NCBI GenBank assembly: GCA_030706685.1
Contig: JAUZOA010000058.1
Coordinates: 1-36,445 of the forward strand
Direction of reading: 5' to 3'
Origin: Bacteroidota bacterium
GTDB lineage: Bacteria; Bacteroidota; Bacteroidia; Chitinophagales; Chitinophagaceae
DNA: 36,445 nt
Shown: positions 33,664 through 36,445 of the stretch, piece by piece
How the letters are laid out: every line of letters begins with the position of its first letter
How positions within the stretch are numbered: the first letter of the stretch is position 1
The notes under the pieces: generated by a model
Told to the model about the DNA's origin: nothing
What the model saw: only the letters and a program-made list of their open reading frames with translations
Databases searched by the model: none
Made by a program: the position numbers and the translations under genes

Positions 33664-34143
33664 ATGCTTAAACCTGGTGAAAGGATATTTCTGGAAAGAG
33701 CCATTGCTTTGTCAAAACAGGGAATGGAAAGCGGGCAAGGCGGCCCTTTCGGTTGTGTCATCGTCAAAAATAACGAGATAATCGGCGAGGGGGTTAATAA
33801 GGTCACCTCCTCCAATGACCCGACCGCACATGCGGAAGTCGTCGCTATCCGCCAGGCCTGCAAAAAATTAGGGACTTACCAACTGGATGATTGCGATATC
33901 TATGCCAGTTGCGAACCCTGCCCAATGTGCCTGGGAGCAATCTACTGGGCAAGACCAAGAAGGGTGATTTATGCCAATACCCGCCACGAAGCTGCCGCAA
34001 TAGAATTTGATGATGATTTTATTTATGATGAGATCAATACGGCCATAAACGACCGGAAAATACCCTTTATCCATGTACCGGACCCCGGCGCTAAAGAAAT
34101 ATTTACAGCCTGGAAAAACTGGGAAGGCAAACAGCAATACTAA
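33664..34143 (+). CDS. guaD: Nucleoside/base deaminase, GuaD-like guanine deaminase
   Basis: 159 residues, the length of Bacillus-type GuaD. Zinc ligands and catalytic residues of the cytidine-deaminase superfamily are visible: HAEVVAIR (H56, E58) and CEPCPMC (C83, C86, C89; PCxxC gives C86 and C89). The family-specific stretches GGPFGCVIVKNNEIIGEG, TSSNDPTAHAEV, YQLDDCDIYASCEPCPMCLGAIYWARPRRVIYA and FDDDFIYDEI are close to GuaD, which converts guanine to xanthine, rather than to TadA, which deaminates tRNA A34. The upstream region includes GGAAATTTG at about 33635-33643, a possible -7 element. It converges on the anti-sigma gene with a 5-bp gap. Confidence 0.87.
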   Translation: MLKPGERIFLERAIALSKQGMESGQGGPFGCVIVKNNEIIGEGVNKVTSSNDPTAHAEVVAIRQACKKLGTYQLDDCDIYASCEPCPMCLGAIYWARPRRVIYANTRHEAAAIEFDDDFIYDEINTAINDRKIPFIHVPDPGAKEIFTAWKNWEGKQQY

Positions 34144-34148
34144 CGCGG

Positions 34149-34511
34149 TTATTTCTCCAGGGACTTGCGTATTACCAGGTAGGAGATGACAATAAGAAGA
34201 ATAAGAATGATAATGGAAATGTATAACCAGGGCTGATCTTTCAATACCAATTTTTCCCTTTGTTTCTTTTTCTTTTCGGTTCTTTTCTTCAGGTCCCGGT
34301 TAAGCATATCCACCATGTAAGCGACCTGTTGCTTATCCTTGAATTCCTGCAGACCTTCTACCGCATCATTGGCGAATTCATTTTCCAGCAATTTCACTTC
34401 CACTTCATGTTTTTTTTCCCCGGAAAGCTTATCCTGGAGGTAAAGCAACAATGTTTCCTGGTCAATGTCAGTAGACAAATGGGATAATATGTCTTTTAGA
34501 TTATCGGGCAT
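34149..34511 (-). CDS. Putative anti-sigma factor or sigma-linked membrane protein
   Basis: 120 residues. The first 85 are cytoplasmic, helical and charged (LSGEKKHEVEVKLLENEFANDAVEGLQEF), and a C-terminal membrane helix (about 93-113, PWLYISIIILILLIVISYLVI) ends in RKSLEK. The N-terminal part (DIDQETLLLYLQDKLSGEKKHEVE) resembles the zinc-free anti-sigma domains of Bacteroidota. It starts 1 bp after the sigma gene stop (34513), so the two are tightly coupled and should be made in proportion. This supports an anti-sigma role, but no binding evidence exists. Confidence 0.72.
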   Translation of the reverse strand: MPDNLKDILSHLSTDIDQETLLLYLQDKLSGEKKHEVEVKLLENEFANDAVEGLQEFKDKQQVAYMVDMLNRDLKKRTEKKKKQREKLVLKDQPWLYISIIILILLIVISYLVIRKSLEK

Positions 34512-34512
34512 C

Positions 34513-35094
34513 TTAAGGGTTAGGCTTTTCTTTCATTTTCTTTTCAATCAGTATTTTAAGGTTTCGTTTCCCGTTCTGGATATAACTTTTTACCTGCAAC
34601 ATACTAAAACCGGTGATCCCCGTTATTTCCTGGTAGCTTTTTTTCTGCAGGTAAAACAAAGTTACACATTGCTTTTGCTCAGGGTTAAGTTCATTTAACG
34701 CTTCTTCCATTAATTCCAATGTATGGTCATTTTGAGTTAAGGCTTCCCTGTCCGTTTCTTCCAGCGGCGATGATACAAGATTCTCATTTACTTCCGCCGC
34801 AATCTTCCCGTTTTTATCTCTCAGCTTCATCAGGCAGTGGTTCTTCGCAACCATGTAGACCCATGATTTGAAATATTCCACTCTGTATTTATGCAGTTCC
34901 TGGATCACTTTTAAAAAAACCTGTTGTACACTGTCCCTGGCATCATCTTCATTTTTCAGGTATTTCATGCAAACACCGAGGAGGAGCAGGGTATAACGTT
35001 CGAGAAGGATACCAAGCCATTCATTATTATGATCAGCATAGAATCTTTCCAGCAGTTCCTGGTCAGAGATATGGTTATACTTTCCTTTATTCAC
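34513..35094 (-). CDS. RNA polymerase ECF-type sigma factor
   Basis: 193 residues from a GTG at 35094. The longer frame uses a TTG at 35121, but this lies inside a candidate -7 promoter element (AACCTTTG, 35126-35119), so transcription would begin downstream of it and the GTG (NKGKYNHISDQELLERFY) is preferred. Region 2 is visible as CMKYLKNEDDARDSVQQVFLKVIQELHKYRVEYFKSWVYMVAKNHCL, and region 4 as LNPEQKQCVTLFYLQKKSYQEITGITGFSMLQVKSYIQNGKRNLKILI, with the helix-turn-helix for -35 binding. Regions 1.1 and 3 are missing, as in ECF factors. It is followed by the probable anti-sigma gene. The regulon is not known. Confidence 0.93.
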   Translation of the reverse strand: MNKGKYNHISDQELLERFYADHNNEWLGILLERYTLLLLGVCMKYLKNEDDARDSVQQVFLKVIQELHKYRVEYFKSWVYMVAKNHCLMKLRDKNGKIAAEVNENLVSSPLEETDREALTQNDHTLELMEEALNELNPEQKQCVTLFYLQKKSYQEITGITGFSMLQVKSYIQNGKRNLKILIEKKMKEKPNP

Positions 35095-35470
35095 GAATGG
35101 AAAATAACTAATTAGATGCAAAGGTTAAATTAATTCATAATCAGCAGAATTATCGATACCGCGCCAGTTTAAAATGCCGCCAAAAAGTGGTTTAGCATTT
35201 CACCTGGCAAAACCAGGGGGCCTCCTGTGATTCCTGTTCATGACCGCCTGTTTTATTTTATTCTTTTTTAGTAATAATGGCAATTGAGTTACTTATAAGC
35301 TGTAAAAAGAAGCGGCTTTCCTGCGAGGGGAAAGCTGAACTCTTTATGAGCACTCTACCTGTCTTTTGCCATCTTGCCAGCACAGGTTACCCTGTCAACC
35401 AAAGGCAGGATTAATTACTAACACTGTCAACTTTTTTCAGGACGAGACATTAGAGATACTCTCTGCATAT
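35095..35470. other. Gap upstream of the sigma operon, first part
   Basis: Besides the candidate sigma promoter at 35119-35126, nothing is supported between 35127 and 35470. It is mixed in composition, with no clear inverted repeat and no gene on either strand. A 72-codon plus-strand frame beginning at 35366 runs through the 11-nt repeat arrays and is not considered coding. Confidence 0.4.
35119..35126 (-). promoter_or_regulatory. Candidate -7 element of the sigma factor operon
   Basis: The minus strand reads AACCTTTG, a match to TAnnTTTG except at the first base. It overlaps the possible TTG codon at 35121. No TTG at the right upstream distance; CTG occurs at about the expected place, so the -33 element is weak. 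Confidence 0.4.
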
Positions 35471-35525
35471 AGGAGGTATTTAAGAGGTGTACAGGAGGTA
35501 TATGGAAGGTATACAGGAGAATCTC
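35471..35525. repeat. Tandem 11-nt repeat array A
   Basis: Five consecutive 11-nt units: AGGAGGTATTT, AAGAGGTGTAC, AGGAGGTATAT, GGAAGGTATAC, AGGAGAATCTC. The consensus is roughly AGGAGGTATAC, diverged mainly at the last positions and in the final unit. Eleven is not a multiple of three, so it is not a coding repeat. It is followed after 5 nt (GACAG) by a second array of the same period. Confidence 0.82.
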
Positions 35526-35530
35526 GACAG

Positions 35531-35607
35531 GGTCAGGCCAGGGTCAGGTCAGGGTCAGGACAGAGTCAGGTAAAGGTCAGGTAAAAGTCAGGCAAGAATC
35601 AGGCAGA
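35531..35607. repeat. Tandem 11-nt repeat array B
   Basis: Seven units of 11 nt in perfect register: GGTCAGGCCAG, GGTCAGGTCAG, GGTCAGGACAG, AGTCAGGTAAA, GGTCAGGTAAA, AGTCAGGCAAG, AATCAGGCAGA. The core TCAGG is the same in all seven, and an eighth half-match follows (AGTCTCGTGAA). The period equals about one helical turn, so the cores lie on one face of the DNA. Confidence 0.88.
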
Positions 35608-35766
35608 AGTCTCGTGAAAATCACGAAAAAAAGAGGAGAATATTGGAGAAACGCGGTATAAACTTTCCTGCCGGTGTTTCCATTTTTGAATTTACAAAAA
35701 AAGCAGTTAGCGCAAAAATTAAACTGGAAATTAATTGTATCTCAATTTGTAAATAGCGGGGTGACA

Positions 35767-35811
35767 GGAAGACGATAAGATTTGATGACAAACCATTTTT
35801 TTTCGTCTTCC
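35767..35811. repeat. Dispersed 14-mer copy 3 within a 9-bp inverted repeat
   Basis: GGAAGACGATAAGA (35767-35780) is identical to 18459-18472. Here its first nine bases, GGAAGACGA (35767-35775), are matched by TCGTCTTCC (35803-35811), which could form a hairpin with a 27-nt loop that contains a run of eight T. It lies 60 nt before the NlpC/P60 start. Confidence 0.6.
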
Positions 35812-35870
35812 CGGCAAACAGAAACACTACCGGGTTCCCTTCATTTCATATATTCGGAAAAATATTGTTC

Positions 35871-36445
35871 ATGGATTATGCAGTGGTAGCTGTTCCGGCT
35901 GCGCCGGTAAGAAGAAAAGCAAGGCACCAGAATGAAATGGTGAGCCAGCTATTATTCGGGGAAAAAGTTAAAATTCTGAAGGAGAAGGGAATGTTATGGG
36001 TAAAGGTCCGTAGCCTCCATGATGGATATGAAGGCTGGATGACAAATACATTGCTGAAAGAGACAGATGAAGAGAGCGCCCAGAAAGATGATGCATTTGT
36101 GACGAGTGATATCTTAAATAGCCTGTCGATCAATGGAAAGAAGATGCATATACCTTTTGGCTCATCTCTTCCGGGATTTGCAAACGGGCTGGGCAGGCTG
36201 AACGATATGGAGTATAGTTATGATGGGAATTTTATCAACCGGTCCGCCATACAGCCCGATGCCGCCAAATTATTGCAGCTTACGGCGCAATGGCTGAATG
36301 CGCCGTATATGTGGGGTGGCAGAACAATTCTAGGCGTGGATTGCAGCGGTTTTGTCCAGGTGAATTATAAAATGATGGGTATTGACCTGGCAAGAGATGC
36401 CTGGCAGCAGGCACAACAGGGCAGAAGGATAAAGAAGCTAAAAGA
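35871..36445 (+). CDS. SH3b / NlpC-P60 cell-wall hydrolase (partial, cut by the window end)
   Basis: Open from the ATG at 35871 to the edge of the window (191 complete codons). The start is MDYAVVAVPAAPVRRKARHQNE, a bacterial SH3-like region (about 1-65; VSQLLFGEKVKILKEKGMLWVKVRSLHDGYEGWM) with no signal peptide. An NlpC/P60 domain follows (from about 130): LLQLTAQWLNAPYMWGGRTILGVDCSGFVQVNYKMMGIDLARDAWQQA, in which DCSGF carries the catalytic cysteine; the histidines of the triad are not yet reached. The plan is that of YkfC-type gamma-D-glutamyl-L-diamino acid endopeptidases, which act on peptidoglycan peptides in recycling. This agrees with the cytoplasmic look. The end and any downstream partners are outside the window. 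Confidence 0.9.
   Translation, partial: MDYAVVAVPAAPVRRKARHQNEMVSQLLFGEKVKILKEKGMLWVKVRSLHDGYEGWMTNTLLKETDEESAQKDDAFVTSDILNSLSINGKKMHIPFGSSLPGFANGLGRLNDMEYSYDGNFINRSAIQPDAAKLLQLTAQWLNAPYMWGGRTILGVDCSGFVQVNYKMMGIDLARDAWQQAQQGRRIKKLK

Noticed and set aside
35366-35584. 72-codon plus-strand frame with a repeated Gly/Arg/Ser/Gln tail
   Set aside because: The tail is a by-product of the 11-nt repeats; the period is not a multiple of three, so the repeats are not coding units.
35471-35607. CRISPR array
   Set aside because: The units are 11 nt, contiguous and without spacers, and no cas gene is in the window.

Overview
The window looks like a chromosomal segment of a Bacteroidota bacterium, most likely a member of the Chitinophagaceae. 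The evidence is protein-level resemblance throughout, a subtilase ending in a type IX secretion (T9SS) sorting domain, a TonB-dependent outer-membrane barrel protein, many exported peptidases, A/T-rich leaders without strong Shine-Dalgarno sites, and promoters of the Bacteroidota type (TTG, 19-20 nt spacer, TAnnTTTG). This assignment comes from reading the sequence; no database search was run.

Layout. Bases 1-531 are the end of an rRNA operon: the 3' end of 23S, a spacer carrying a heptad-built palindrome, then 5S and a strong terminator. Bases 590-9379 hold an MFS transporter, an exported M14 peptidase, rpsT, sucA-sucB (2-oxoglutarate dehydrogenase E1 and E2) and an RsmB-like rRNA methyltransferase. 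Bases 9374-16633 hold a T9SS-type subtilase, a lipoprotein, mnmA, a broken LytTR regulator remnant and a large M14-family exported protein. Bases 16708-20799 hold a group of little-known genes: a membrane-anchored protein, DUF4342, a cysteine-poor carboxymuconolactone decarboxylase-like protein, a DUF2953-like membrane protein, a YtfJ/GerW-like protein and a membrane-anchored protein with a predicted barrel-like domain. Bases 20864-24289 run on the minus strand: a SIMPL-domain protein, an S9 peptidase lipoprotein and a small secreted protein. Bases 24975-29099 hold a DsbA-like protein lacking its first active-site cysteine, a small conserved protein, an RRM RNA-binding protein with a long leader, and the outer-membrane barrel protein. 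Bases 29461-36445 hold a YdeI/DUF1905 protein, a GT-B glycosyltransferase, a Mur ligase paralogue, a hypothetical, a GuaD-type deaminase, a sigma/putative anti-sigma pair and an NlpC/P60 hydrolase cut by the window end.

How the genes fit together. Much of the window is envelope and housekeeping biology: four exported hydrolases (M14, S8, M14-like, S9), an outer-membrane receptor-like barrel, wall-related enzymes (Mur ligase, NlpC/P60) and translation or tRNA/rRNA modification genes (rpsT, mnmA, rsmB-like). No phage, transposase, CRISPR array or classic defence island was seen.

The most interesting material is (i) the DUF4342 / CMD-like / DUF2953-like / YtfJ cluster, which resembles the ytfI-ytfJ pair of spore-formers in an organism that should not sporulate; (ii) two sequence-unrelated long palindromes, both built from 7-nt units; (iii) two consecutive arrays of 11-nt tandem repeats in the gap between the sigma factor gene and the NlpC/P60 gene; and (iv) an RRM gene with a well-formed promoter about 125 nt upstream of its start. 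Several gene starts were moved inward using signal peptides, terminators or promoter positions; reasons are given with each gene.
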